In this document: positions 16,467 through 25,259 of the stretch, in pieces | How the letters are laid out: every line of letters starts with the position of its first letter | Numbering within the stretch: position 1 is the stretch's first letter | DNA from: an uncultured Gammaproteobacteria bacterium | GTDB lineage: Bacteria; Pseudomonadota; Gammaproteobacteria; Enterobacterales; Psychrobiaceae | NCBI GenBank assembly: GCA_937139475.1 | Contig: CAKZQF010000073.1 | Span: forward strand, 1 to 62,094 | Direction of reading: 5' to 3' | DNA length: 62,094 nt | Made by a program: the position numbers and the translations under genes | Notes under the pieces: model-generated | Told to the model about the DNA's origin: nothing | Seen by the model: the letters and a program-made list of their open reading frames with translations, nothing else | The model's database searches: none

Positions 16467-18953
16467 TTACAGTGGTTTAAACTTCAGTAATAAAAATGGT
16501 AGCAAGGTTAAATTAGCGATGAGTGCAACCACCATCGAAAAGCCAGTCAATAAGCCAAAATAAATCGATGGGTTAAAATTTGAGAAGGCAAAAATAGAAA
16601 AGCCTAAGGTTATCGTCAGTGAAGTGTAATACATTGCCCTACCAATGCTTGCATGGGAGTTTAGCAGAGCGGTTTCATAATTTTGCTGCTTAGCATATTC
16701 CACTTTAAAGCGATGCACATAATGGATTGAGTTATCAACGGCAATACCGATACAAATCGCCGCGATTGTAATCGTCATAATATCCAACGGGATACTTAGT
16801 CCCCCCATTACCCCAAGTACCATTACAGCGGCGACTAAATTGGGGATTAACGTAATTAGCGACAGCTTTACATTGCGATATAGCACTAAGAACATCATTA
16901 AAATACAAGAAAAAACCATGCCTAAGGTAGCTATTTGCGAACTAAAAAGGCTCTGTAACATATTGTTATATAGCACCAACATCCCTGAAAACTTAATATC
17001 CTGGGGTGATAGGTCAAAGTTATCAACTAACCCTTGTTTGATATTATCTAGCAGTTCGGCACGTTTAAGTGACTTATCGCTCTCAAAGACGCGGATACTA
17101 AAACGAATTTGCTCGCCATCATCAGATATATAGGGGGCGATAATAACTGATTTTACAGACGCAGGCAGTTTTTCATAAAGGATTGACAAGGCAAAGTTAT
17201 CTGTTTTCGTTTTCGGCTCAATCTGATGTATTAATGCCAAACCAGAAGCCACCGAAAGTACCTTGCCTAATTGTGGATTGCTTTCCAAATACTGATGATA
17301 TTTCACCACATCATCTAGCATCATCGGATTAAACCAATAGCCCGTGGTAACATCGGGGGTCTGTTCATCTTCTTCAAAATCAAACTCATCTAACAGATCA
17401 GCGCCAAATGTCTCCTCTTCATTAGTTGTAGCCGGCTCTTCAATGGGCGCATTAATAATCACATCTAGCGGCGTTGTGCCGCCTAACTCTTTGTCGATTA
17501 ACGCCATACCTTGGTAGATCTCAGTGTCCTTTTTAAAATAATCAATAAACCGGTTTTCCACCGTTAACAATGAGATACCGAGGATACATAACAACACAAC
17601 AATTGAGTAAATGATTGGCGTAAAATATTTATCTGGTACAACTCGGTTAGCGATAAATAGCACCAAGCGTTTGGTTAGGTTTTGTTGATTGACCGGTTTT
17701 CCCACCGGCAGTAACATCAGCATTGCCGGGAAAAAGGTAAACGCCATAATAAAAGAAAGTGTCACGCTAATAGTCATCATCCAACCAAAATCAATGACTG
17801 GGCGGATATCACTGACAACCAATGAAACAAACGCGGCAATCGTCGTAATAGCGGTAAATAAGCAAGGAATGAACTTCTTCTTTAGTGTTGTACTCACTAG
17901 CGTTATCTGGGAAGCATCAGGGTTTTGCCAATGGAGTTCTTGATAGCGCACAATTAAGTGAATAATTAGTGACAATGTTAAGATCAACATTAGCGACAGA
18001 AAATTGGAAGATACAACCGTCACTGGCCAATTTAACAATGCCAATAACCCTACCATCACGGCTCCGGTCATAAAGCAGGTAATTAAGGGCAATACGACCC
18101 ATTTTAGCCGGGAAAAAGCAATGGCTAAGGTAATGATGATAAACAACAATACCACCAGCCCCAAGGTAGTTAAGTCATGTTGGATAAACGCGATCGAGTC
18201 AGCAGTGATCATCGGTACGCCACCTAAATGTAGCTTGCCATGGGGACTAAATTTTCTCATCTCCAGACGAATATTCTCGATAAGAGTCGCTTGCTGGTGC
18301 TGGTTTTTATTAATATGGCGAGCCAGTTTTCTATTTTTACTCGCCAGTTCATTGCGCAATTTAAGCGACATAGGCTGCTGCTCTAGTAATGCTTTTACTT
18401 TATCCCTGTTGGATTTTAATGTTTGGGCACGTGCATCTTGTGCCAAGTAGATTAACAATGCCGTGGTTTTACCGTTTGAACTAATCAATAAGTCACGATA
18501 AATCGGGCTAGATAACAACTCCTTTTTGGCCAGCTTTTTTTCGGTGCGTTCGCTTAATAAGGTAGGCGTTTGTTGTTGTAACTTATCCGCCGAAATTGCA
18601 GGACTATTGATTAGTGGCACAGTTAATATACTTATCGTTCCTTCAACCCCAGTAATATTCTCAATGCCCTGTGACAGTAGCTGCAACTGCTTCAAGCTTT
18701 CATCATTAAATAAGTCCTTATCTGGACTAAAGGTCATGATAAGAAAATCATCAGAGCCATATCGTTTTTTAATTTCACGATAAAATTGAAGGTCGACATC
18801 ATTTTCAAGCACCAAAGTATCACCGGAGGCATCAAGCCTAAAGTTCGGTATTTGAAAGATAAATAGCAAGCTTAAGATCAACACCACCGAGCACACTAGC
18901 TTGGGGTGTGAGAGAATGCTCCGTTTATATACATCAGCAAAGTGAGTAGACAT
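16467..18953 (-). CDS. RND-superfamily (MMPL-type) exporter
   Basis: Inner-membrane proton-driven transporter of 828 residues. One helix near 15-32, a periplasmic domain, a five-helix bundle (about 245-420), a second helix near 450, a second periplasmic domain and a final bundle (about 660-820) give the duplicated RND plan. GIAVDNSIHYVHRFK near 740 is the conserved motif with polar membrane residues. The second periplasmic domain carries an acidic insert (EEETFGADLLDEFDFEEDE). The size matches the MMPL/hopanoid-exporter-like group rather than the 1050-residue AcrB group, and no membrane-fusion partner is adjacent. It lies opposite to the nir genes; substrate unknown. Confidence 0.88.
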   Translation of the reverse strand: MSTHFADVYKRSILSHPKLVCSVVLILSLLFIFQIPNFRLDASGDTLVLENDVDLQFYREIKKRYGSDDFLIMTFSPDKDLFNDESLKQLQLLSQGIENITGVEGTISILTVPLINSPAISADKLQQQTPTLLSERTEKKLAKKELLSSPIYRDLLISSNGKTTALLIYLAQDARAQTLKSNRDKVKALLEQQPMSLKLRNELASKNRKLARHINKNQHQQATLIENIRLEMRKFSPHGKLHLGGVPMITADSIAFIQHDLTTLGLVVLLFIIITLAIAFSRLKWVVLPLITCFMTGAVMVGLLALLNWPVTVVSSNFLSLMLILTLSLIIHLIVRYQELHWQNPDASQITLVSTTLKKKFIPCLFTAITTIAAFVSLVVSDIRPVIDFGWMMTISVTLSFIMAFTFFPAMLMLLPVGKPVNQQNLTKRLVLFIANRVVPDKYFTPIIYSIVVLLCILGISLLTVENRFIDYFKKDTEIYQGMALIDKELGGTTPLDVIINAPIEEPATTNEEETFGADLLDEFDFEEDEQTPDVTTGYWFNPMMLDDVVKYHQYLESNPQLGKVLSVASGLALIHQIEPKTKTDNFALSILYEKLPASVKSVIIAPYISDDGEQIRFSIRVFESDKSLKRAELLDNIKQGLVDNFDLSPQDIKFSGMLVLYNNMLQSLFSSQIATLGMVFSCILMMFLVLYRNVKLSLITLIPNLVAAVMVLGVMGGLSIPLDIMTITIAAICIGIAVDNSIHYVHRFKVEYAKQQNYETALLNSHASIGRAMYYTSLTITLGFSIFAFSNFNPSIYFGLLTGFSMVVALIANLTLLPFLLLKFKPL

Positions 18954-19324
18954 CGCATAGTCATTATTTGTTTTATAATGATTTAATTATGGTCGAAATT
19001 TTAAACGGTGGCGTGTTTATTTTTATTATGGCGTCCAAACCTTTTGCTCCAAAGTACTCGTAGTTGGCAGCTCTTGGCTGCGCCAACCAGCGACTTCCGA
19101 TAAGGATGGCTATACACTAATTTTACAATAAGCATACCTCGAGCACATCAATTTAATTTTATGGCTACCAAAGGCTTAGTAAATCATGTTCAAGTGATAA
19201 AGATAACTTGATCGATATCAAACTCACGCTCCATATAGCCAAATATCATGATCAAGAACAACTCTTGAAGTCGCTAGAATTGATAAATTAAGCGCAACTT
19301 TTATAACGTAGTTGGAATTTACAG
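18954..19324. other. Divergent region between the RND exporter and nirC
   Basis: 371 bases without a coding frame. It holds a hairpin (GTTGGC at 19063-19068 with GCCAAC at 19082-19087) and the perfect DNR box at 19208. A degenerate half-site ATCAA lies at 19251-19255. Confidence 0.7.
19208..19221 (+). promoter_or_regulatory. Perfect FNR/DNR box before nirCFDLGH
   Basis: TTGATCGATATCAA, a full palindrome, about 104-117 bases before the nirC ATG. Confidence 0.85.
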
Positions 19325-19669
19325 ATGTTTGTAAAATCGCTAAGCCTAGTCGCTGTTCTTGCCTGTTTTACTGCGCTACCAACGGTCGCTTCACAAGCCC
19401 AGACCGTTAGTGACGAGCGCAAGAAAGAACTCACTCACATCGTTAAACAAGATTGCGGTTCTTGCCATGGCATGACCTTAAAAGGCGGCCTTGGTACACC
19501 ATTATTGCCTGAAGACTTAAAGGGCAAGCACGTCGACTTTCTTACCCATACCATTATGCACGGCCGCCCTACTACGGCAATGCCGCCATGGAATGCCCTA
19601 CTAACTCAATCAGAAGCTCGCTGGATTGCATTACAACTAAAACGTGGAAATTTCACTAATGAAAAATAA
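19325..19669 (+). CDS. nirC: NirC, c-type cytochrome of the heme d1 operon
   Basis: Periplasmic monoheme cytochrome c55x of 114 residues. Signal peptide with cleavage near residue 23, heme site C44-G-S-C-H48, and a distal methionine in TTAMPPW. NirC can donate electrons to NirS and takes part in late heme d1 maturation with NirF. It opens the nirCFDLGHJEN run behind a perfect DNR box. nirF starts 11 bases before its stop. Confidence 0.92.
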   Translation: MFVKSLSLVAVLACFTALPTVASQAQTVSDERKKELTHIVKQDCGSCHGMTLKGGLGTPLLPEDLKGKHVDFLTHTIMHGRPTTAMPPWNALLTQSEARWIALQLKRGNFTNEK

Positions 19670-20879
19670 GCTAAAAAAATTATCAATTGCCCTACTCGTT
19701 TTAGGCAGCGCCAGTTGTGTTACAACGCAACCGCAGGAAACTGCCCAATTGCGCCCAACAGGTGACTTAGGCGTGGTAATTGAACGTGCTACAGGTCAAG
19801 TGCAAATAGTAAATCACACCCACAATAACTCACTGGCACAAATCGACGGCCTGGGCGATTTATCTCACGCTTCAATTGTTTATTCACGTGATGAACGCTA
19901 TGCCTATGTCTTTGGCCGTGATGGTGGCTTAACCAAGATAGACATTCTAAAAGATAAAATTGCCAAACGTGTTATTCAATCAGGCAATAGCATCGGCGGT
20001 GCGATTAGCCAAGACGGCAAGCTGGTTGCAGTATCAAACTACACCCCAGGCGGCGTTAAAGTGTTTGATGCAGAGTCTCTGGAGCTCGTTGCTGATATTA
20101 AAGCAACTGAACTTTTGGGCCACGCTAAAAACAAAGATGGCTCTACCAAGCGCTCTAAAGTTGTGGGTTTAGTTGATGCGCCAGACAACAAATTTGTATT
20201 TAGCTTATTTGATAGTGATGAAATCTGGGTCGCTGATTTTTCAACAGCGCAATACACAGTCAAAAAGTTTAACGATATTGGTCGCGCGCCTTATGATGCA
20301 TTAATCAGCCCTGACGGGCGCTATTACATTGCCGGTTTATTTGGCGAAGATGGTATGGCATTGCTCGATTTATGGAACATCGACAAAGGTGTTAAGCACA
20401 TCTTAAAAGATTACGGTAAAGGTGATAAGAAGTTACCCGTGTATAAAATGCCGCACCTTGAAGGCTGGGCTATGGCAGGTGATTTTGCCTACGTGCCAGC
20501 AGTCGGTTTACACAAAGTACTGGTGATTAATACTAAGACCTGGCAACAAGTAGACGAAATTGATGTTCATGGCCAACCAGTATTTGTGATGGCACAGCCA
20601 GATAATCGCCAAGTGTGGGTTAACTTCTCATTCCCACGCAATGATACGGTGCAGGTTATTGACACGCAGACTCAATCGCTAACTGATACGTTAAAGCCCG
20701 GTAAAGGGGTGCTACATATGGAATTCACTCCGCGTGGTGAACATGTGTGGATGAGCGTTCGAGATGAGCACAAAATCCAGATTTACAACACCAAAGATAA
20801 AGCGCTATTAAAAGAAGTTCCTGCGGCAAGTCCAAGTGGCATCTTCTTCACTAACCGCGCACATCAAATAGGCCTATAA
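19659..20879 (+). CDS. nirF: NirF, heme d1 biosynthesis lipoprotein
   Basis: Periplasmic d1-type propeller protein homologous to the C-terminal part of NirS, acting late in heme d1 synthesis. The N-terminus has a lipobox (LGSASC) so the protein is lipid-anchored. The frame is open from 19644, but ATG 19659, which overlaps the end of nirC and has GGAA upstream, gives MKNKLKKL and a proper signal sequence, 406 residues. Repeats such as SPDGRYYIAGLFGEDG and HMEFTPRGEHVWMSVRDE match NirF and NirS blades. There is no CXXCH, as expected. Confidence 0.93.
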   Translation: MKNKLKKLSIALLVLGSASCVTTQPQETAQLRPTGDLGVVIERATGQVQIVNHTHNNSLAQIDGLGDLSHASIVYSRDERYAYVFGRDGGLTKIDILKDKIAKRVIQSGNSIGGAISQDGKLVAVSNYTPGGVKVFDAESLELVADIKATELLGHAKNKDGSTKRSKVVGLVDAPDNKFVFSLFDSDEIWVADFSTAQYTVKKFNDIGRAPYDALISPDGRYYIAGLFGEDGMALLDLWNIDKGVKHILKDYGKGDKKLPVYKMPHLEGWAMAGDFAYVPAVGLHKVLVINTKTWQQVDEIDVHGQPVFVMAQPDNRQVWVNFSFPRNDTVQVIDTQTQSLTDTLKPGKGVLHMEFTPRGEHVWMSVRDEHKIQIYNTKDKALLKEVPAASPSGIFFTNRAHQIGL

Positions 20880-20881
20880 CG

Positions 20882-21382
20882 ATGCAATTAGATCCTCTAT
20901 CAGCTCCGGTATTAGATAAGTTATCGCAGCAGATTATCAATGCCTACCAACGTGGTTTTCCTGTGTGTTCACGCCCTTTTGAAGTGCTCGCGAACGAATT
21001 TGATGTGAGTGAGCAAGCCGTCATTGATTGTTTGCAAACGCTTGACGACAATCAAGTACTATCGCGCTTAGGTCCAGTATTTGATCACAAAAAAGCAGGT
21101 GCTAGCACCCTCGCCGCCGTTGCTGTACCAATGGACAAAATGGATGAGATTGCTGAGATAATCAATCAATTTGAGGCCATTAATCACAACTATGCGCGAG
21201 AGCATGATTACAACCTGTGGTTTGTGGTGACAGCGAGCGACCAAGAAGCACTGGATATTGCGATAAAAGATATTGAAACGGCCACCGGCTATGAAGTGCT
21301 GGTGCTGCCGATGGAAAAGTCATTTCATATCGACCTCTCGTTTGATGTTTGCTTTAAGCCAACTAAGCAAAAGGCCAGCTAA
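20882..21382 (+). CDS. nirD: NirD, siroheme decarboxylase subunit (AsnC/Lrp-like)
   Basis: Cytoplasmic protein of 166 residues with an AsnC-type helix-turn-helix start and an Lrp-like alpha/beta domain. The NirDLGH set converts siroheme to 12,18-didecarboxysiroheme. The ending GYEVLVLPMEKSFHIDLSFD parallels the ending of the product at 21909, marking these two as the D/G pair. It begins two bases after nirF and its TAA overlaps the next ATG. Letters D and G are assigned by order and length relative to Pseudomonas. Confidence 0.88.
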   Translation: MQLDPLSAPVLDKLSQQIINAYQRGFPVCSRPFEVLANEFDVSEQAVIDCLQTLDDNQVLSRLGPVFDHKKAGASTLAAVAVPMDKMDEIAEIINQFEAINHNYAREHDYNLWFVVTASDQEALDIAIKDIETATGYEVLVLPMEKSFHIDLSFDVCFKPTKQKAS

Positions 21383-21906
21383 TGAATGTACATCAAATGA
21401 GTGATTATCAAGCATTAACAAGCGCTCAGCACGCCGCACTATTTGGCGCAATCGAACAAGGATTACCGTTAGTTCCTCAGCCGTACTTAAGCATCGCCAA
21501 CGATTTAGGCCTTACTGAAGAGCAAGTCATTAACACGATTAACGCGTGGCAAGAACAAGGCTTAATAAAGCGCTTTGGTTTAGTTGTACGTCATCGCAAG
21601 CTTGGCTATCACGCCAATGCCATGGTGGTGTGGGATGTGCCAAGCGAACAAGTCGACGAAGTCGCTGCCCTACTATCAAAAGAATCGGTTGTTACGCTAT
21701 GTTACCAACGCCCTCGCGTGCTGCCACATTGGACTTATAATCTCTTTTGTATGATTCATGGCAAAGACCGTAACCAAGTGTTAGCGCAGCTTGATGATAT
21801 TTGTCAGCGGAATAACTTAACTCACCTTAACAAAAGCCCGTTATTTTCCACCAAAGCTTATAAACAACGCGGCGCCAATTATACCGCCAATGCAAGCAAG
21901 GATTGA
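21382..21906 (+). CDS. nirL: NirL, siroheme decarboxylase subunit
   Basis: A 174-residue AsnC/Lrp-like protein, second of the four heme d1 decarboxylase subunits. CYQRPRVLPHWTYNLFCMIH is nearly repeated in the protein at 22371, which identifies the L/H pair. Start and stop codons overlap nirD (TAATG), with AAGG upstream, so translation is coupled. The histidine and arginine in the RPRxLPxWxYN motif lie in the region implicated in substrate binding for this family. Confidence 0.88.
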   Translation: MNVHQMSDYQALTSAQHAALFGAIEQGLPLVPQPYLSIANDLGLTEEQVINTINAWQEQGLIKRFGLVVRHRKLGYHANAMVVWDVPSEQVDEVAALLSKESVVTLCYQRPRVLPHWTYNLFCMIHGKDRNQVLAQLDDICQRNNLTHLNKSPLFSTKAYKQRGANYTANASKD

Positions 21907-21908
21907 TT

Positions 21909-22352
21909 TTGGATAATTTAGATAAACAACTACTGAACTTGCTGCAAAAAGGACTACCTATTTGTGAGCAACCGTTTGCACAGGTCGCCGAGCAGGTTGG
22001 CAGTGATGAAGCAACTGTCATCGCACGATTAGAAGATATGCTGGAGTGTGGATTATTGAGCCGCTTTGGTCCTATGTTTGATGCCGCCTGTTGGGGTGGT
22101 GATTTCACCTTAGCCGCCATGGAAATTCCACAGCATGACTTTGAAATGGTCAATGAAATAGTTAACTCCTTTGAGCAAATAGCCCACAACTATGAGCGCG
22201 CACACCGCCTTAACATGTGGTTTGTTATCGGTACTGAAACCGCCCAGGAGATCTTTGATGTGATCGCGCAAATAGAACAAAAAACCGGATACAAAGTTTA
22301 CAACATGCCAAAAGAAAAAGAGTTTTTTGTTGGCCTTTATTTACCGGTTTAG
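21909..22352 (+). CDS. nirG: NirG, siroheme decarboxylase subunit
   Basis: An AsnC/Lrp-like protein of 147 residues, third heme d1 decarboxylase subunit. The frame offers TTG starts at 21903 and 21909; AAGGA at 21898-21902 leaves six bases to 21909 and none to 21903, so 21909 is chosen (MDNLDKQLLNLLQKGLP). It ends GYKVYNMPKEKEFFVGLYLP, like NirD. It begins two bases after the nirL stop. Confidence 0.87.
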   Translation: MDNLDKQLLNLLQKGLPICEQPFAQVAEQVGSDEATVIARLEDMLECGLLSRFGPMFDAACWGGDFTLAAMEIPQHDFEMVNEIVNSFEQIAHNYERAHRLNMWFVIGTETAQEIFDVIAQIEQKTGYKVYNMPKEKEFFVGLYLPV

Positions 22353-22370
22353 GCGAAGGAATTAATTATT

Positions 22371-22883
22371 ATGACAGCAATCACCATTACAGAATTAGAA
22401 CGTCAATACATAGTCCTCACTCAAGACGGACTGCCACTGGTTCCTAAACCATACCACTGGCTAGCTGACAAGTTAGCCATTAGTGTTGAAGAGACACTGG
22501 CAATGACCAAAGATCTACTTGATCGAGGCGTTATTCGCCGCATTGCCGCGGTGCCGAATCACTACAAGCTTGGTTACAAATTTAATGGCATGACAACGTG
22601 GGATATCTGCGATGAACGTGCACAAGAATTTGGCGAAAAAGTCGGACAACTGCCGTTTGTCAGTCACTGCTATTTACGCCCTCGCCACCTGCCGCAATGG
22701 AATTACAATCTATTTGCCATGGTTCATGGCCGCACCGAACAAGAAATCAAAGAAAAACAGCATCAGATCAAAGAACTGCTCAGCGATGTGTTGCAAACTC
22801 ATCAGGGTCAGGCAAATGATATCTTGACCAGTACCAGAATACTTAAGAAAACCGGATTACGACTACGTAACGGTAAAAAATAG
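22371..22883 (+). CDS. nirH: NirH, siroheme decarboxylase subunit
   Basis: A 170-residue AsnC/Lrp-like protein, last of the four decarboxylase subunits, with the L/H-type motif CYLRPRHLPQWNYNLFAMVH. GAAGGA stands ten bases before the ATG. The next gene, nirJ, begins only after 207 bases, so this closes the tightly packed nirCFDLGH block. Confidence 0.88.
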   Translation: MTAITITELERQYIVLTQDGLPLVPKPYHWLADKLAISVEETLAMTKDLLDRGVIRRIAAVPNHYKLGYKFNGMTTWDICDERAQEFGEKVGQLPFVSHCYLRPRHLPQWNYNLFAMVHGRTEQEIKEKQHQIKELLSDVLQTHQGQANDILTSTRILKKTGLRLRNGKK

Positions 22884-23090
22884 AATAATACAGCAAACGC
22901 AAAGGCTAACAAGCAATGTGACTTTGATGCGCTTCTATAATAAGAAGAGCGAGAGTGAGACGAAACCACCCATCGAAGATGCAGGAGAGTTCGTTGAACA
23001 GAGATGCATTTACGCATTTTTCAAAACACGAAGTCATATTTATAAGCCACTGACGTAAAGCAAATAGCAATAGCTCGTGAGGCAACAACA

Positions 23091-24311
23091 ATGTTTAGAA
23101 TTTCACACTTACTTAAAACAATGACTAGCGATACACCACCTAAAGGCCCGCGTAGTATGCCCGGCCCTGTGGTTATTTGGAACCTTATCCGTCGCTGTAA
23201 CCTAAGCTGCAAACATTGTTATGCAACCTCACTTGATATTGATTTCTCAGGCGAGTTAACCACCGAGCAAATCAAAGCCACCATTGACGATTTAAAAGTT
23301 GCCAAAGTACCCGTGCTTATTTTATCAGGCGGCGAGCCACTCATGCGCCCTGATATCTTTGAGATTACAGCCTATGCCAAAGCTAAAGGCTTCTACGTTG
23401 CCCTATCGACTAACGGCACACTCATTGATGAAAGTAATATCGAGCAGATTAAAGCAGCTGACTACCAATACGTGGGTATCTCTATTGATGGACTAGAAGA
23501 ATATCACGATGAGTTCCGCCGCCAAAAAGGTAGCTTTAAGGCTTCATTAAAAGCAGTACAACTTTGTAAAGAGGCAGGCATTAAGGTTGGTCTTCGCTTA
23601 TGTTTAACGCGCGATAACAAGCACGAACTTGAAGACATGCTCAAATTAATGGAAGAGTATAACGTCGACAAATTCTACATGTCACATCTAAATTATTCAG
23701 GTCGCGGTAAACGTAATGCCGACAGAGATGCGATGTTCAACATGACAAAAGCGGGTATGGAGCAATTGTTCGAGCGCGCATGGCAACATATTTGTGATGG
23801 CAGAGAATCTGATTTTGTTACAGGTAACAACGATGCTGATGGTCCATTCATGTTGCAATGGGCGCATAAAAAATTTGGCGGCGATCCATTATATACCCAG
23901 CGCCTTAAGAATTTAGAGCAGCACCTTATTAACTGGGGCGGTAACGCATCTGGCGTAAATGTTGCAAACATTGATAACACCGGCACGATTCATCCAGATA
24001 CATATTGGTGGAATCATGACCTAGGTAACGTAAAAACAGACAAATTTTCAGAGGTTTGGCGCGATACACAAGATGAATTGATGCAAGGATTCAGACAAAA
24101 GCCACGCCCAGTTAAGGGGCGCTGTGCACAATGTCAGTACCTTTCAATTTGTGGCGGTAACACCCGAACTCGCGCATTCGCCCAAACAGGTGATGCATGG
24201 GCTGAAGATCCAGGCTGTTATTTAAATGATGTTGAAATTGGCATCGCAACAGAGTTACCTGCTACTTCAGAGATTGAAGTGCAAGAGATTGAAGTTCAAC
24301 AAGTTGGTTAG
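23091..24311 (+). CDS. nirJ: NirJ, radical SAM enzyme of heme d1 synthesis
   Basis: Cytoplasmic radical S-adenosylmethionine enzyme that removes propionate side chains from didecarboxysiroheme. The first cluster motif C36-x3-C40-x2-C43 (CNLSCKHC) is followed by LILSGGEPL, the SAM-binding GGE. A second, SPASM/Twitch-like cluster region lies near 345-385 (CAQCQYLSICGG and a later CYLND). At 406 residues it is full length. GAGG precedes the ATG. The ending EIEVQEIEVQQVG is a low-complexity tail not needed for the fold. Confidence 0.94.
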   Translation: MFRISHLLKTMTSDTPPKGPRSMPGPVVIWNLIRRCNLSCKHCYATSLDIDFSGELTTEQIKATIDDLKVAKVPVLILSGGEPLMRPDIFEITAYAKAKGFYVALSTNGTLIDESNIEQIKAADYQYVGISIDGLEEYHDEFRRQKGSFKASLKAVQLCKEAGIKVGLRLCLTRDNKHELEDMLKLMEEYNVDKFYMSHLNYSGRGKRNADRDAMFNMTKAGMEQLFERAWQHICDGRESDFVTGNNDADGPFMLQWAHKKFGGDPLYTQRLKNLEQHLINWGGNASGVNVANIDNTGTIHPDTYWWNHDLGNVKTDKFSEVWRDTQDELMQGFRQKPRPVKGRCAQCQYLSICGGNTRTRAFAQTGDAWAEDPGCYLNDVEIGIATELPATSEIEVQEIEVQQVG

Positions 24312-24428
24312 GCACTACTCAATTGTAGAAACTAAAACGCATAACTTAGAGAAATAAACCATAGTTGCTTATAACTAAAATACATTAAGATAACAAGTTA
24401 GCAGCACAAAAGTAATAAAGAGAATAGC

Positions 24429-25259
24429 ATGAGCAAAGTCATTGAAAAAATCCCGGCAAAAGGTCAACTACAGCCAGGTGAAGTCGCACTAGTAGGTTCA
24501 GGTCCTGGCGATCCAGAACTACTAACCATTAAGGTATTGCGCTTTATCGAGCAAGCTGAAGTCGCAATTTATGATCGTTTGGTCAGTGATGAAATCATGG
24601 CACTACTGCCAGCCGACTGTGAAAAATATTATGTAGGCAAAGAGCAAGCAAAGCATTGTGTACCACAAGATGGTATTAACAAAATGCTGGCAGAACAAGC
24701 CCTATTAGGGAAACGCGTACTGCGCCTTAAAGGCGGCGACCCGTTTGTGTTTGGCCGTGGTGGTGAAGAAGCCGAGCATCTGCTAGAGCAAGGTATTAAC
24801 TGCCATATTGCCTCTGGTGTCACAGCAGCATCAGCCTGTACTACTTACGCAGGCATTCCGCTAACACACCGCGGTGTTGCACAAGGATGTACCTTTATTA
24901 CTGGGCACTTACAAAACGATGGACAGCTTAACCTGCCATGGACTAGCCTAGCTGCTGGCGGTCAAACCGTGGTGTTCTATATGGGCATCAACAGCTTGCC
25001 AACGATCTCTAAAGAGTTAGTGGCACACGGCCGCAGCGCAGATACCCCTGCCGCATTAATTCGCAACGGTACACGTGAGAATCAAGAAACTTATCGCGGT
25101 ACCTTAGGCAGCTTACAAGAGCTTGTAGAAAAACATAATATTAAGCCACCGACATTAATTGTTATTGGTGAAGTAGTAAATCAATTTGATAGCAAAAACG
25201 TTGGTACTCTTGGCTACTTAAAAGCTGATGAATGCGCGAAAATTGTTAAGGCAAGCTAA
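24429..25259 (+). CDS. nirE: NirE, S-adenosylmethionine:uroporphyrinogen-III methyltransferase
   Basis: Forms precorrin-2 from uroporphyrinogen III, the entry into heme d1 synthesis. Complete SUMT motifs are visible: VGSGPGDPELLT near residue 22, RLKGGDPFVFGRGGEE near 100, and GVTAASA with AGIPLTHRG near 130. At 276 residues it is a stand-alone CobA/NirE type. Its stop overlaps the nirN ATG (TAATGA), so the two are translationally coupled. It may also serve general siroheme needs because the CysG-like protein nearby seems to have lost this activity. Confidence 0.93.
   Translation: MSKVIEKIPAKGQLQPGEVALVGSGPGDPELLTIKVLRFIEQAEVAIYDRLVSDEIMALLPADCEKYYVGKEQAKHCVPQDGINKMLAEQALLGKRVLRLKGGDPFVFGRGGEEAEHLLEQGINCHIASGVTAASACTTYAGIPLTHRGVAQGCTFITGHLQNDGQLNLPWTSLAAGGQTVVFYMGINSLPTISKELVAHGRSADTPAALIRNGTRENQETYRGTLGSLQELVEKHNIKPPTLIVIGEVVNQFDSKNVGTLGYLKADECAKIVKAS

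Noticed and set aside
18004..18450. 148-codon plus-strand frame inside the RND exporter
   Set aside because: Antisense shadow of a clear transporter gene; no ribosome site or recognisable motif.
19242..19255. AATATCATGATCAA as a second box before nirC
   Set aside because: Only the right half matches.
22808..23212. Minus-strand frames of 60-70 codons around the nirH-nirJ gap
   Set aside because: They run into nirH or nirJ and show no ribosome site or hydrophobic or domain pattern.
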